Of a stretch of 64,000 nucleotides of DNA, positions 16,972-25,512 are shown one piece after another. Numbering within the stretch: the stretch's first letter is position 1; every line of letters starts with the position of its first letter. This DNA comes from Paradesulfitobacterium ferrireducens (GTDB lineage: Bacteria > Bacillota > Desulfitobacteriia > Desulfitobacteriales > Desulfitobacteriaceae): assembly GCF_017310645.1 (NCBI RefSeq), contig NZ_JAFLRH010000040.1:62001-126000 (forward strand), read 5' to 3'. The position numbers were made by a program, and so were the translations under genes. Under the pieces are notes generated by a model. It was not told the origin of the DNA. It ran no database searches and worked only from the letters and a program-made list of their open reading frames with translations.

Positions 16972-18108
16972 ATGAAAAAGAAGTTCGTCGCTGCTGTTAT
17001 CCTTAGCTTTATTCTTTTGTCAAGTTCTGCCCTTCCCTCACGGGCTACGGAGTTTGAGGATGCACTGGCCCAGCAAAAAGATATTCAAGCTCAGAAAAAC
17101 CAGGTTCAAAGCAAACTGAACCAACTAACCTTTACAGCCGACAAAATCAAAGCCCAAATGGTTGAACTGGATGCGCAGACACTCCTGGCTCAAAAAGACT
17201 TAAAAGAAAAACAAGAGGCCACCAAGAAGATCCAGGCGCAATTGCTGACTGCGCAAAAAGAACTCGCGGCCAAGCAAAAGGAAGCGGATGAGCGGCGGCA
17301 GGTATTGGCAGCGAGAATGCGTGCGATTTATGAAGCGGCTCCCGTCAGTTACTTGGAGATTCTATTTGAGGCGACTGATCTTGGTGACTTAATTACACGT
17401 TTTGAATACTTGTCAAGGCTGGTCGAAAACGATCAGACTTTGCTGGAGAAAACGCGTGCAGCCGTCCAGGAAGTGAACGAACGAACCAAAAAGTTGCAAG
17501 AAACTCAGGACCAGGCCCTTCAGTTAGAAGCCCAGGCACAAGCTGCCAAGACCACGCTTGACAATAAGCTCCAGCAACAAAAGACCTTACTGGCTCAGGT
17601 TAAGAAGGAACAAGAGGCAGAGTGGGAAGAGGTTGAAAAGCTTGCTGCCCAGGAAGAGGCGTGGCAAGCCAAAATCCGTCAGCTCCAGGCCGGGAGCAAA
17701 TCAGGAGGGAAAAGCAGTACGATTACGACCTGGCCCTTGCCTGGCTACTATGAAATCAGCAGCCCGTTTGGTTGGCGGATAAATCCTGTAACCAAGAAGC
17801 GGGGACAGCATTTGGGCATAGACATACCGGCTCCTAGCGGGACGAAGATTTTGGCCGCAGCTTCCGGAGAAGTGATATTTGCCGGCTGGGATAATGTTTA
17901 CGGTTATTTTACGATCATAGATATTGGGGGCGGAGTTACCAATACTTACGGGCACCAATCGAAACTGGGAGTGAGTGTGGGCCAGCGCGTTGAGGCTGGA
18001 GAGGTTGCGGGCTATGTCGGCAATACGGGCTGGAGCACCGGACCTCATCTTGATTTCGGGGTGAGGATTAACGGCAAGGCGGTCGACCCGCTCCGTTATT
18101 TCCGTTAA
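16972..18108 (+). CDS. Exported coiled-coil M23 (LytM-like) peptidase with altered HxH motif
   Basis: An envelope protein of the EnvC/CwlO-associated type. A signal peptide (1-25, ending SRATEF) is followed by a long coiled coil (about 30-240, rich in Q, K, E and A) and a C-terminal LytM domain. Zinc-site motif 1 is GQHLGIDIPAPSG. Motif 2 reads GPHLDF, so the usual HxH is HxD (His359, Asp361). In LytM the second His of HxH is a zinc ligand, so catalysis is doubtful, although Asp can ligate zinc. ATG after GAGGAGG. It is preceded by an 11-bp repeat array. It may act as an activator of other hydrolases. Confidence 0.9.
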   Translation: MKKKFVAAVILSFILLSSSALPSRATEFEDALAQQKDIQAQKNQVQSKLNQLTFTADKIKAQMVELDAQTLLAQKDLKEKQEATKKIQAQLLTAQKELAAKQKEADERRQVLAARMRAIYEAAPVSYLEILFEATDLGDLITRFEYLSRLVENDQTLLEKTRAAVQEVNERTKKLQETQDQALQLEAQAQAAKTTLDNKLQQQKTLLAQVKKEQEAEWEEVEKLAAQEEAWQAKIRQLQAGSKSGGKSSTITTWPLPGYYEISSPFGWRINPVTKKRGQHLGIDIPAPSGTKILAAASGEVIFAGWDNVYGYFTIIDIGGGVTNTYGHQSKLGVSVGQRVEAGEVAGYVGNTGWSTGPHLDFGVRINGKAVDPLRYFR

Positions 18109-18827
18109 TGCTGATGAACCGACATAGAATTATGGTCAAAGAAGTCAGGTCCAGTGGCTAAGAAATAGACCGCGGCGGCGACTAAGAAAAGGCCCACAGC
18201 CGGACGCAGATAACGGGTGAAACGATTGGGCCTGAACAACTTACGCACCCAAGGCGAGAAAGCGAATGCCAACGGCAGACTGTGACCCAGGCCAAAAAAA
18301 CCTAAAGCCAAAGCCCCGAACAGCGGGTGCCCGCCGGCCATGACAAAAGCGCTTACGGCTAAGATTACCGGCATGGTACAAGGGGAGGGAGCCAGCCCAA
18401 AAAGCGCTCCCATTGCCCCGGGGTTCAGTCCTTCGCGGTTGATGATAAACCGGAACAACGAAGGCCGCTGGTGTTTGAAAACCTGAAAACCGAAGATTGT
18501 AATGGGAAGTCTAACCCTTAACAGGATGAGCCCGGCGATGAGATATAAGATCCCAAGAAATGAGGTCCAAAACCATCCTGGCAGTGTTAGCACTTGACCA
18601 AGGGTGGCAGCTGCCAAACCTAAGAGCATTAAGGTGACGGTAAACCCGCCCATGAACAGAATAGACCGTCCCAACCCGCCTTGCTTGTTTCCCCCCAGGA
18701 CTAATGGCACCATAGCTCCCATACACGGATTCAGGGAAAGGGCAAGCCCTGCGCCAAACATAATCATTAAAGAAAGCAAGGAACCTTGAGCCAAGCTCAT
18801 ATTCAGATACTGGATGATTTCTTCCAT
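18105..18827 (-). CDS. CcdA/DsbD-like membrane thiol-transfer protein
   Basis: A six-helix protein of the cytochrome c biogenesis/DsbD transmembrane family, which passes reducing equivalents across the membrane through a cysteine pair. The two family motifs are LNPCMGAMVPLVLGG and APSPCTMPVILAVSAF. The C-terminus ends DFFDHNSMSVHQH, a His-containing tail. It diverges from the copper operon, and its 3' end overlaps the M23 gene by 4 bp. The pairing with copper genes suggests a role in redox or copper delivery (inference). Confidence 0.82.
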   Translation of the reverse strand: MEEIIQYLNMSLAQGSLLSLMIMFGAGLALSLNPCMGAMVPLVLGGNKQGGLGRSILFMGGFTVTLMLLGLAAATLGQVLTLPGWFWTSFLGILYLIAGLILLRVRLPITIFGFQVFKHQRPSLFRFIINREGLNPGAMGALFGLAPSPCTMPVILAVSAFVMAGGHPLFGALALGFFGLGHSLPLAFAFSPWVRKLFRPNRFTRYLRPAVGLFLVAAAVYFLATGPDFFDHNSMSVHQH

Positions 18828-18924
18828 CGTAAAATCCTCCCTGTGTCCATCGTTTGCAAAATACTATGACAAACCTTGGCTGCTTAGACTCTAGAATTAG
18901 AACTTGTTCACTTTACCCGAGCAA

Positions 18925-19014
18925 ATTCATGAGAAATTCACTAGAAATTCATTAGATATTCACAACTAACGGCAATTGGGACTTGCGAAATGTAGTATAG
19001 GGGTGTACCCTATA
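18925..19014 (+). promoter_or_regulatory. Composite copper promoter: four 11-bp repeats plus CsoR operator
   Basis: ATTCAT at 18925, ATTCAC at 18936, ATTCAT at 18947 and ATTCAC at 18958 lie at exact 11-bp steps. The -35 TTGCGA begins 25 bp after the last unit (18983), and the -10 TACCCT follows at a 17-bp spacing (19006). The near-perfect palindrome TATAGGGGTGTACCCTATA (18996-19014) covers the spacer and -10 and fits a CsoR operator. The geometry is the same as at 7025-7112. Confidence 0.78.
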
Positions 19015-19087
19015 TTTGCAGGCAATAAATTTCAGGTGCCTGGTTAAAACGGTTTTGACGAAATTATTTGTTAGGGAGGAACAAGAA

Positions 19088-19396
19088 ATGTTTGGATTTG
19101 GACGCAAAGCACGGAGTGAGCATGCAGGACACGGCGGGATGGAACATGGTCAACACGCCCAGGTTAATATGGGGGCTCAAGGAGAGAGTCATTCCGGAAA
19201 TATAACAGTGCTGAAGGTGGAAGGAATGACCTGCATGCACTGTAAAATGTCTGTGGAAAGAGCCCTAAACAGTGTAGAGGGCGTGGAAAGCGCCAACGTG
19301 GATTTAATGCGGAAAGAGGCGGTCGTAATCGGTTCGGCAGCAAAGGATGTCCTCGCCCAAGCCGTGGAAGAAGCCGGATATTCCGTAGTTAACTGA
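19088..19396 (+). CDS. copZ: CopZ-like copper chaperone with His-rich N-terminus
   Basis: A cytoplasmic Cu+ chaperone of 102 residues. The N-terminal part is His/Gly-rich (SEHAGHGGMEHGQHAQ) and the C-terminal HMA domain has GMTCMHC and closes with VEEAGYSVV. The ATG at 19088 is chosen because AGGGAGGAACA lies just before it; the longer frame from 19016 overlaps the promoter. It is the first gene of a copZ-csoR-copA cluster and is expected to hand copper to the CopA below. Confidence 0.9.
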   Translation: MFGFGRKARSEHAGHGGMEHGQHAQVNMGAQGESHSGNITVLKVEGMTCMHCKMSVERALNSVEGVESANVDLMRKEAVVIGSAAKDVLAQAVEEAGYSVVN

Positions 19397-19450
19397 AAAA
19401 GGATGCAACTCTTTCAGCTCATGACCATGTCAAATTTTTTTGCCCAGAAA

Positions 19451-19472
19451 TATAGGGTGGGGTCCTATCCTA
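19451..19472 (+). promoter_or_regulatory. CsoR-type operator upstream of csoR
   Basis: The imperfect GC-rich palindrome TATAGGGTGGGGTCCTATCC closely resembles the copies at 7091 and 18996. It lies 27 bp before the csoR start, which suggests autoregulation. Confidence 0.65.
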
Positions 19473-19498
19473 CATTCAGGGAACGGCGGTGAGACAAA

Positions 19499-19897
19499 AT
19501 GAATGAATCAGCTCTAAATGTCCCGCTTCTCTCATGTGATTGCCCAGATAACGAAGAAAATAGTGGGCGCAAGAGTCACCATGAAGAAAAGACGATTCGG
19601 GAACTCGTCGTCCGTATGAACCGGATCGAGGGCCAGGTCCGGGGAATCAGGGGCATGATCGAGCGTCAGGTATATTGTGATGATATCCTAAATCAGATTT
19701 CTTCAGCCCGGTCTGCCCTTGATGGAGTATCCAAGCTGCTTTTGGAAAAACACATGAAATCATGCGTAAAAGAGCGGTTGGAAAATGGGGACACCCAAGT
19801 GGTGGATGAAGTTTTGAATACCGTGGCTTCCGACGGCCATGGATGGCCTAGTGTCGCTGTAGCCATGGACGGCGAGAAGCGACCGCATGCGCCCTGA
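19499..19897 (+). CDS. csoR: CsoR copper-sensing repressor
   Basis: An all-helical DUF156 repressor that releases DNA when Cu+ binds. [17 protein letters not shown] begins the first helix. The copper ligands follow the C-H-C fingerprint: Cys in QVYCDDIL, then His and Cys in EKHMKSC (four residues apart). The N-terminal extension of about 35 residues (with CDCPDNEE) is longer than in typical CsoR, and a C-terminal tail is also present. It lies between copZ and copA; CsoR-like palindromes precede copZ and csoR. Confidence 0.92.
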   Translation: MNESALNVPLLSCDCPDNEENSGRKSHHEEKTIRELVVRMNRIEGQVRGIRGMIERQVYCDDILNQISSARSALDGVSKLLLEKHMKSCVKERLENGDTQVVDEVLNTVASDGHGWPSVAVAMDGEKRPHAP

Positions 19898-19938
19898 GGG
19901 TTAGCGCAAGCCAAGTTTTCTTTATGGAGGTGAATGTT

Positions 19939-22518
19939 GTGAGTGAAATGACAGGAAACGAGAAGTTAGCGCATGTTAGTTTACCGGTAGAGGGGATGAC
20001 CTGTGCCGCTTGTGTGGCTAAGGTGGAAAAAGTCCTCAAGAACTTAAGCGGTGTGCAGGAGGTGCAGGTCAACTTGTTATCCGGCAAGGCGTCTGTGGCT
20101 TATGCGAGCGATCAGGCGGCTGTTCCGCAAATGGTCAAAGCCATCCAAGAGATTGGGTATGAGGTGCCGGAAGAGGAGATCTTGCTCACCGTGCGCGGCA
20201 TGACTTGCGCGGCCTGTGTCGCTAAGGTTGAGAAGGCCGTCAAGGGGCTGCCGGGAGTAACTTCCGTTGTCGTCAATTTGCCGGCTGAGTCGGCTAAAGT
20301 GAGGTTTTACCCTGGGGCTGCGGATAAAACCAAGATTAAAAAAGAGATCAATGCCTTGGGTTATGAAGCTTCGGAAAAGCTGAGCGGCCAGGAAGCCCTG
20401 GATAAGGAGAAAGAGGCCCGGCACAGGGAGCTTAAGTACCAGGCCCGCAATATGTGGATCGCCTGGCCTCTGGCTCTCTTGGTTATGGCCGGGATGTTCC
20501 GCGATATGTGGATCTTACCCTATTTTGTGCCCAAGTTTTTAGGCAATGTGTATGTTCTGTGGGCCTTAACCACGCCTATTGCCTTTATCCCCGGCTGGCA
20601 GTTTTTCAAACACAGTTGGAACGGGCTCAAACGCGGGGCTACCGATATGAATCTCCTCTACGCAACAGGGATTGGTGCTGCCTACATCATCGCCACCATC
20701 AATACTTTTTGGCCTAACGCTGGGTTCGGTGGGCGGGGCGCTACCTTTTTCGAGTCAGCGGCCTTGCTCACGGCTTTCATCGTCCTGGGGCGCTATCTGG
20801 AAGCGCTTACCCGGGGCCGGACTTCGGAGGCCATCCGCAAATTGATGAGCTTGCAGGCGAAAACGGCTCGGGTCATCCGCAACGGGGAAGAAGTGGAGAT
20901 TGCCGCCGATGAAGTCGAGATCGGGGATATTGTGGTTGTGCGGCCCGGAGAAAGCATTCCGGTGGACGGTGAAGTGACCGAAGGGTATTCCGCAGTCGAT
21001 GAAGCCATGATCACCGGGGAAAGCATGCCGGTGGAAAAACGTCCCGGTTCCCAGGTCACCGGTGCCACCATCAACAAGACGGGTTCGTTTAAGTTTAAGG
21101 CCACTCGGGTCGGCAGTGAAACTGCGCTTGCCCAAATTATTAAAATGGTGGAAGACGCCCAGGCTTCCAAGGCACCGATCCAAAAACTGGCTGATTTTGT
21201 AGCCGGCCATTTCATCGCCGGAGTTCACGTGCTCGCTTTAATCGTCTTCTTCTTCTGGTTCTTTATCGGTTACGCTTCCTTCTTTTCCCCGACAAGCCAG
21301 TTTATTCTCTCTCCCTACAGTTTGGCCCAAGTTGGGGTGTTCGGGTTCGCTTTGCTCCTCTCGGTGACGACCTTGATTATTTCCTGCCCGTGCGCTCTCG
21401 GCTTGGCTACTCCCAGCGCCATTATGGCCGGGACTGGCAAGGGAGCGGAGAACGGCATTCTCTTCAAAGGAGCCGATGCCGTGGAAGCCAGCAGCAAGCT
21501 GAACGCAGTTGTTTTCGATAAGACGGGCACCCTCACCAAAGGGGAACCTTCTGTGACTGACGTGTATGTGACTTCCGGTTTCACCCGCAATAATGTGCTC
21601 AGGTTGGCGGCCATGGCTGAAAAGCGGTCGGAGCATCCCTTGGGGGAAGCGATCGTACGGGGGGCCAAGGAGGAAAGCCTCGAACTTGAGGATACGACAG
21701 AATTTGAGGCTATACCCGGACACGGAATCCAGGCAGCTTACCAAAACCAGATAATTCTCCTGGGCAATCGCCGCCTGATGCAGCAGCAAAACATCGATAT
21801 CGGGGACTTGAGTGCCAAGATGGAGCAACTTGAGAATGAGGGCAAGACTGCCATGCTGATGGCGGTTGACGGTAAGGCTGCTGGGATTATCGCCGTGGCC
21901 GATACCCTCAAGGAAAATGCTAAGGTTGCAGTCGAGCGCTTGCAGAAGATGGGGGTACAGGTAGCCATGATTACCGGGGACAACCGGCGCACAGCTGAAG
22001 CCATCGCTAAGCAAGTCGGGATCAAGACGGTCATGGCGGAAGTGCTGCCCCAGGATAAAGCGGCCGAGGTGAAAAAGCTGCAAGAGAAGGGTCTTAAGGT
22101 GGCGATGGTAGGGGACGGAATTAACGATGCCCCGGCCTTAGCCCAAGCCGAAGTAGGGATTGCGATCGGTTCCGGTACGGACGTGGCTAAAGAAACAGGG
22201 GATATTATCCTGATCAAGGATGATATCCGCGATGTGGTCGGAGCGCTGGAAATCGGACGGGCCACCATGCGCAAGATCAAGCAGAATCTGATATGGGCCT
22301 TCGTTTACAATGTCACCGGGATTCCCTTGGCTGCCGGTATCCTCTATCCGATCACCGGTCTTTTGGTAAGCCCGGAACTGGCTTCCTTCTTCATGGCCTT
22401 GAGCTCGGTATCCGTAACCATGAACACCTTGCTCTTGAAACGCTTTCGACCGTATTTCCGGAAAGAACAGGAGCAATCAGGCGTGCGTCCGCTGCACCGG
22501 CCGCAGCCTGCACGCTAA
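19939..22518 (+). CDS. copA: Cu+-exporting P1B-type ATPase CopA
   Basis: This ATPase exports Cu+ from the cytoplasm. Two N-terminal HMA domains each carry GMTCAAC. TGES is the actuator motif, [13 protein letters not shown] is the membrane copper site, [11 protein letters not shown] holds the phosphorylated Asp, [10 protein letters not shown] is the nucleotide-binding HP motif and [11 protein letters not shown] the hinge. YN in AFVYNVTG and MALSSVSVT in the last helices are Cu+-specific. The GTG at 19939 follows GGAGGTG, while the upstream ATG at 19924 overlaps that site. It directly follows csoR (41 bp). Confidence 0.95.
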   Translation: MSEMTGNEKLAHVSLPVEGMTCAACVAKVEKVLKNLSGVQEVQVNLLSGKASVAYASDQAAVPQMVKAIQEIGYEVPEEEILLTVRGMTCAACVAKVEKAVKGLPGVTSVVVNLPAESAKVRFYPGAADKTKIKKEINALGYEASEKLSGQEALDKEKEARHRELKYQARNMWIAWPLALLVMAGMFRDMWILPYFVPKFLGNVYVLWALTTPIAFIPGWQFFKHSWNGLKRGATDMNLLYATGIGAAYIIATINTFWPNAGFGGRGATFFESAALLTAFIVLGRYLEALTRGRTSEAIRKLMSLQAKTARVIRNGEEVEIAADEVEIGDIVVVRPGESIPVDGEVTEGYSAVDEAMITGESMPVEKRPGSQVTGATINKTGSFKFKATRVGSETALAQIIKMVEDAQASKAPIQKLADFVAGHFIAGVHVLALIVFFFWFFIGYASFFSPTSQFILSPYSLAQVGVFGFALLLSVTTLIISCPCALGLATPSAIMAGTGKGAENGILFKGADAVEASSKLNAVVFDKTGTLTKGEPSVTDVYVTSGFTRNNVLRLAAMAEKRSEHPLGEAIVRGAKEESLELEDTTEFEAIPGHGIQAAYQNQIILLGNRRLMQQQNIDIGDLSAKMEQLENEGKTAMLMAVDGKAAGIIAVADTLKENAKVAVERLQKMGVQVAMITGDNRRTAEAIAKQVGIKTVMAEVLPQDKAAEVKKLQEKGLKVAMVGDGINDAPALAQAEVGIAIGSGTDVAKETGDIILIKDDIRDVVGALEIGRATMRKIKQNLIWAFVYNVTGIPLAAGILYPITGLLVSPELASFFMALSSVSVTMNTLLLKRFRPYFRKEQEQSGVRPLHRPQPAR

Positions 22519-22535
22519 AGGGAGGAGGTCTTCTG

Positions 22536-22754
22536 ATGAACGAGCTGGAAGCAAAAGCTGCCAGGCAGGCAGCGCTCATTTACACCGCACTCTCGCTGGC
22601 TCTGGCCCTTCTGTTCCTGGTGCTTACCTTGGTCAATGGAAACACCTACACTCCTGTGGCTAGGATCGGCGGGGTAATCTGGGTTTTCATTCTGGCGATG
22701 ATTGTCACCATGCCGATTATCATTCCAATAGTGAAGAAAAAGGTCATGGGTTAA
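22536..22754 (+). CDS. Small two-helix membrane protein downstream of copA
   Basis: A 72-residue protein with two hydrophobic helices separated by NGNTYTPVARIGG and a basic end (VKKKVMG). Strong site GGGAGGAGG before the ATG, 17 bp after copA, so it is probably in the copper operon. No family was recognised. Confidence 0.68.
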   Translation: MNELEAKAARQAALIYTALSLALALLFLVLTLVNGNTYTPVARIGGVIWVFILAMIVTMPIIIPIVKKKVMG

Positions 22755-22838
22755 AAGGGGAACGCGCAATTGTTTGGAGCTGATTTTCTACCGGCTCAGG
22801 ACGGTAGATTTTAGATAAGCTAGAAGAGAGGAGGGTTC

Positions 22839-22898
22839 ATGATGCTTAGGAGACAATGGATGCTGAGGGAAGTCGCCCACTGCAGCGGCGGGCATTAG
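22839..22898 (+). CDS. Candidate 19-residue peptide ending in Cys/His
   Basis: An ATG pair preceded by AGAGGAGGG encodes MMLRRQWMLREVAHCSGGH and stops. The ribosome site is as strong as those of the neighbouring real genes, and the end HCSGGH could hold a metal. It is short enough to be chance. Confidence 0.3.
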   Translation: MMLRRQWMLREVAHCSGGH

Positions 22899-22953
22899 CG
22901 AACTGGGACCAAACTCATCTGCATTTGAACAATTTAATCTCCAATACCTGACG

Positions 22954-22986
22954 GCGATACGGTCCATTGGACCGTATCGCTTTTTA
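22954..22986 (+). terminator. Terminator of the copper operon
   Basis: GCGATACGGTCC pairs perfectly with GGACCGTATCGC and is followed by TTTTTA. Confidence 0.9.
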
Positions 22987-23095
22987 GGTGCAAGGTATCT
23001 TGCGGACTTTTTTCAGAGTAGGTAAAAGTACCGTAAATGTTGCATGAACTTCAGCTAATGTTGATAAACTAAGCAAAAACAAAGGAGGAATCGCC

Positions 23096-23395
23096 ATGAA
23101 TTATTGGGGAAATATGATGAACGGCTGGGGTTATAGCCCGGGAGCCGGTTATTACGGCGGATATTGGTGGATGGGGTTGTTAGGGATGCTTATGCAGCTT
23201 ATTTTCTGGGTCGTAATCATTGGAGCAGGGGTTTATCTTTACCGGCGTTATGCCCACCGTATACCTACCGGAGGCTTCGAGCGCCGGGATGCCCTGGATG
23301 TTCTGCGCGAACGCTATGCCCGCGGTGAAATCGATGCGGAAGAATACCAAAGGCGCAAGCAGGATCTGGAGCAAGGGGGGACGGAAAAAAGATAA
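23096..23395 (+). CDS. SHOCT-domain small membrane protein
   Basis: A 99-residue protein. The Gly/Tyr/Trp-rich N-terminus (MNGWGYSPGAGYYGGYWWMG) is followed by one membrane helix (about 28-50) and a C-terminal SHOCT motif (DALDVLRERYARGEIDAEEY). SHOCT tails mediate oligomerisation in many small membrane proteins. ATG after AAAGGAGGA. It sits just after the copper block with its own leader; a role there is only suggested by position. Confidence 0.82.
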   Translation: MNYWGNMMNGWGYSPGAGYYGGYWWMGLLGMLMQLIFWVVIIGAGVYLYRRYAHRIPTGGFERRDALDVLRERYARGEIDAEEYQRRKQDLEQGGTEKR

Positions 23396-23408
23396 ACCGG
23401 CAGTAGGG

Positions 23409-23585
23409 TTACTTCTTGATTCTTTGGCTCAATCGTCCAGCGTTGGACCCCGTTATTGACTGAGAGTGAGCCGTCCGGAAATACGTTTCCTGAGTGATAT
23501 CTTCTGCCTCTTCCCGGTTTTGGAGCTGGGCGTAAATAAAACGGTACAGTTTGGAAAATGTCTGTTGGTACAGCCGAATAAGATG
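23409..23585 (-). pseudogene. Fragment of an ECF sigma factor gene (region 2)
   Basis: Read on the minus strand, IRLYQQTFSKLYRFIYAQLQ and then NREEAEDITQETYFRTA match regions 2.1-2.2 of extracytoplasmic-function sigma factors. The frame has a stop just upstream, no start codon, and diverges after RTA into an unrelated tail that stops at 23409. Region 4 is absent. It is a remnant of a longer gene. It fills most of the 23396-23707 gap. Confidence 0.55.
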
Positions 23586-23707
23586 TCACGGGTTGATGTA
23601 AAGATTGCAGCGTATTAAAGAATAGTGATTCGAATCACATACACTATCGCCTAAGATGAGTATAATCGATTTGTAAGAATAAAGACTGTTGTCAGGGGGT
23701 AATCAAA

Positions 23708-24055
23708 ATGGTCGGCATCATGAAAAATATTGAATTCTCTCAGGCGCTCAATCTTAAAGAGCTCATTGCCTACCAGCAGGGGCAGGTAGTAAGCATGACG
23801 GTGGCTCAGATTCCGGCAGTAAGCATCACGCTCTTTTCACTTGATGCGGGGGAAGGGATTAGTACGCATACGACTGCTGGGGACGCGATGGTGCAGATTC
23901 TCGACGGGGAAGCGGAAATCACGATCGGAGACAAAACGCTCACTGTTAAAGAGGGCGAAACGGTGATTATGCCGTCAGATATTCCGCATAGCCTTGAAGC
24001 GCGCAAACAGTTTAAAATGCTGCTCACTGTGATAAAAAAGCAAAAGGCGGAATAA
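23708..24055 (+). CDS. Cupin-domain protein
   Basis: A small single-domain cupin of 115 residues. Conserved motifs are ISTHTTAGDAMVQILDGEAE and VKEGETVIMPSDIPHSLEA, giving the usual metal-binding His/Glu positions (one of the normal HxH histidines reads T). The family is common in anaerobes and its role is unknown. The ATG follows CAGGGGG at 8 bases. It has its own terminator at 24147. Confidence 0.85.
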   Translation: MVGIMKNIEFSQALNLKELIAYQQGQVVSMTVAQIPAVSITLFSLDAGEGISTHTTAGDAMVQILDGEAEITIGDKTLTVKEGETVIMPSDIPHSLEARKQFKMLLTVIKKQKAE

Positions 24056-24146
24056 GCTGCAAAAATAATTCCCCTACACTTGGTTTAATAGTTTTGATGT
24101 AGTTTAGGTGACATAGCAGCACGTTAAGTGTTGGATATTTCGATAG

Positions 24147-24196
24147 AAAGAGTTGCACCGTTAGTTTTAAGTAGCTACGGAACAACTCTTTTAATT
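24147..24196 (+). terminator. Terminator after cupin gene
   Basis: AAAGAGTTG (with CCGT inside) pairs with CAACTCTTT (with ACGG inside) and ends in TTTTAATTT. Confidence 0.75.
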
Positions 24197-24217
24197 TACA
24201 AATATGTATACATTGCG

Positions 24218-24246
24218 TTGACAAATAAGTATATATATCATATCTT
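24218..24246 (+). promoter_or_regulatory. Promoter of the toxin-antitoxin-like triplet
   Basis: A consensus -35 TTGACA at 24218 and -10 TATCTT at 24241 with 17-bp spacing. A short palindrome, ATGTATACAT, lies just upstream (24204-24213) and could be an operator for the HTH protein of the cluster. Confidence 0.65.
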
Positions 24247-24278
24247 TAAGACAGAAATTAAAGAAGGGAGGTGCTTTG

Positions 24279-24647
24279 GTGGAATTACTTGAATCACTTA
24301 AAGATAAATGCCAAGTCGAGGTAAAGAAAAAATTTCACGAATTGTCTCTACGTACTCAAACAGTAAAATGGAGCAATCACTCGTTGGCAGAGTTAGATGC
24401 AGATGGCCTGTCAACGGAGGACATCAAAAATTCGATTGATTCACTTGAATTGATAGAGATGTTTTGGACATATGGATTTAAGTCTCCAAAATTCGTTTTT
24501 CACCTTAATGTTCCAGGCAAGCCACATACCCATATAGTAGTTCTGTACAATGACGAATATGTTCTTGTAAAGACGGCATATTTAGCTACTGACTCCGAGA
24601 AGTTTGAAGCTGACGGAAAGACAAGAGTTCGTAACTTTGACAATTAA
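24279..24647 (+). CDS. DUF4258-like protein, possible RelE-type toxin
   Basis: Residues about 30-100 (HSLAELDADGLSTEDIKNSI, then VVLYNDEYVLVKTAY) fit the DUF4258 pattern, a RelE-like fold often found as a toxin. The GTG at 24279 lies 6 bases after GGGAGGTG; the TTG three bases earlier is less likely. It is followed after about 165 bp by a YgiT-type zinc finger and an HTH gene. The AT-rich codon use differs from the surrounding genes and suggests acquisition. The toxin role is inferred from context. Confidence 0.5.
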   Translation: MELLESLKDKCQVEVKKKFHELSLRTQTVKWSNHSLAELDADGLSTEDIKNSIDSLELIEMFWTYGFKSPKFVFHLNVPGKPHTHIVVLYNDEYVLVKTAYLATDSEKFEADGKTRVRNFDN

Positions 24648-24814
24648 GGCGGGGGCTTTGCCCTTAAGAACCTATAAAATAGATATGAATAGCTAATTAG
24701 AGACACAATAAAAGGATAGTTTTTAAGCCAATGCGAAGTTGATTGGCGTGGGTAGAAACCACGTAGGTTTTTTAGGCAGTCGAGGTTTGGAAAAAGCTTG
24801 AGGGAGGAATTGCA

Positions 24815-25084
24815 ATGAAATGCGTTTTTTGTGGTAGGGATTTGGTGAAGAGTTACGAAACAATTGAACGCAGGGTCAAAGGCAAACTCTATTACGTTAA
24901 AAATGTTCCTGCTGATGCTTGTAAGTTATGTGGTGAAGTTTACATTGATGATGAAATCGTATCAAAAGTCGGCAAAATGTTAGAGGGGTTAAAACAAAAT
25001 CAATCAACTGGTTCTGAGGTAGTAGACTTCAAGGACTTAAATAATGATTTAGGAACATCAGTTTCTAATTTCGCTGTGATCTAA
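24815..25084 (+). CDS. YgiT/MqsA-type zinc-finger protein
   Basis: An 89-residue protein with two CXXC pairs (KCVFCGRDL and ACKLCGEVYIDDEIVSKV), the N-terminal zinc-binding fold of MqsA-type antitoxins. It lacks the C-terminal HTH of MqsA; the next gene, starting 1 bp after its stop codon, supplies a separate HTH. Together they probably form a split antitoxin/regulator for the protein at 24279. Confidence 0.75.
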   Translation: MKCVFCGRDLVKSYETIERRVKGKLYYVKNVPADACKLCGEVYIDDEIVSKVGKMLEGLKQNQSTGSEVVDFKDLNNDLGTSVSNFAVI

Positions 25085-25085
25085 G

Positions 25086-25346
25086 ATGCAAGAAAGAAAA
25101 CTAAGGAATAATTTGAAAGAAGTAAGGAATCAATTAGGCATTACACAAAATGAAGTTGCACTCAAGATTGGGGTGCAAAAGGCATATTATAGCCGTCTTG
25201 AACGGGGTGAGTTTGTTCCTAATATAAAAACATGTTTGCTAATCAAACTGGCCTTAGTGGAGATATATCAAGAACGCACCGGTAAATATCTTGAAAAATT
25301 AACACTAGAGCGTTTGTTTTATTTGGATGAGTGGCTGGGGGTATGA
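25086..25346 (+). CDS. XRE-family helix-turn-helix regulator
   Basis: An 86-residue DNA-binding protein. The HTH is LKEVRNQLGITQNEVALKIG followed by KAYYSRLERGEFVPNIKT. The ATG is 1 bp after the stop of the zinc-finger gene, so translation is coupled. It is probably the repressor of the triplet. Confidence 0.8.
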   Translation: MQERKLRNNLKEVRNQLGITQNEVALKIGVQKAYYSRLERGEFVPNIKTCLLIKLALVEIYQERTGKYLEKLTLERLFYLDEWLGV

Positions 25347-25422
25347 ATTTTACGAACTTGGTTTTACCCCCAATTATTTCTGTCCAGAATGCTAAAAGTT
25401 TGGAAATTGACAGTGGAGCGGC

Positions 25423-25456
25423 TAATGTCCAAATGGTACTAATGTCCAAATGGTAC
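25423..25456 (+). repeat. Tandem 17-bp direct repeat
   Basis: TAATGTCCAAATGGTAC occurs twice with no spacer. It lies between the HTH gene and the cobalamin riboswitch, with TGTCCAGAATG 40 bp before it. It may be the end of a lost IS21-type element; no transposase remains. Confidence 0.6.
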
Positions 25457-25512
25457 TTGACCAACGTGACTAAGTTAGTTAAAATCTAATTTAGCAATAT
25501 AATATTTCAAAT

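Noticed and set aside
22293..22535. Longer version of the small membrane protein after copA
   Set aside because: The extension overlaps copA in another frame; the ATG at 22536 has a strong ribosome site.
19849..22580. Several long antisense frames across copA
   Set aside because: They lie opposite a clear P-type ATPase, have biased composition and no ribosome sites; they mirror its codon bias.
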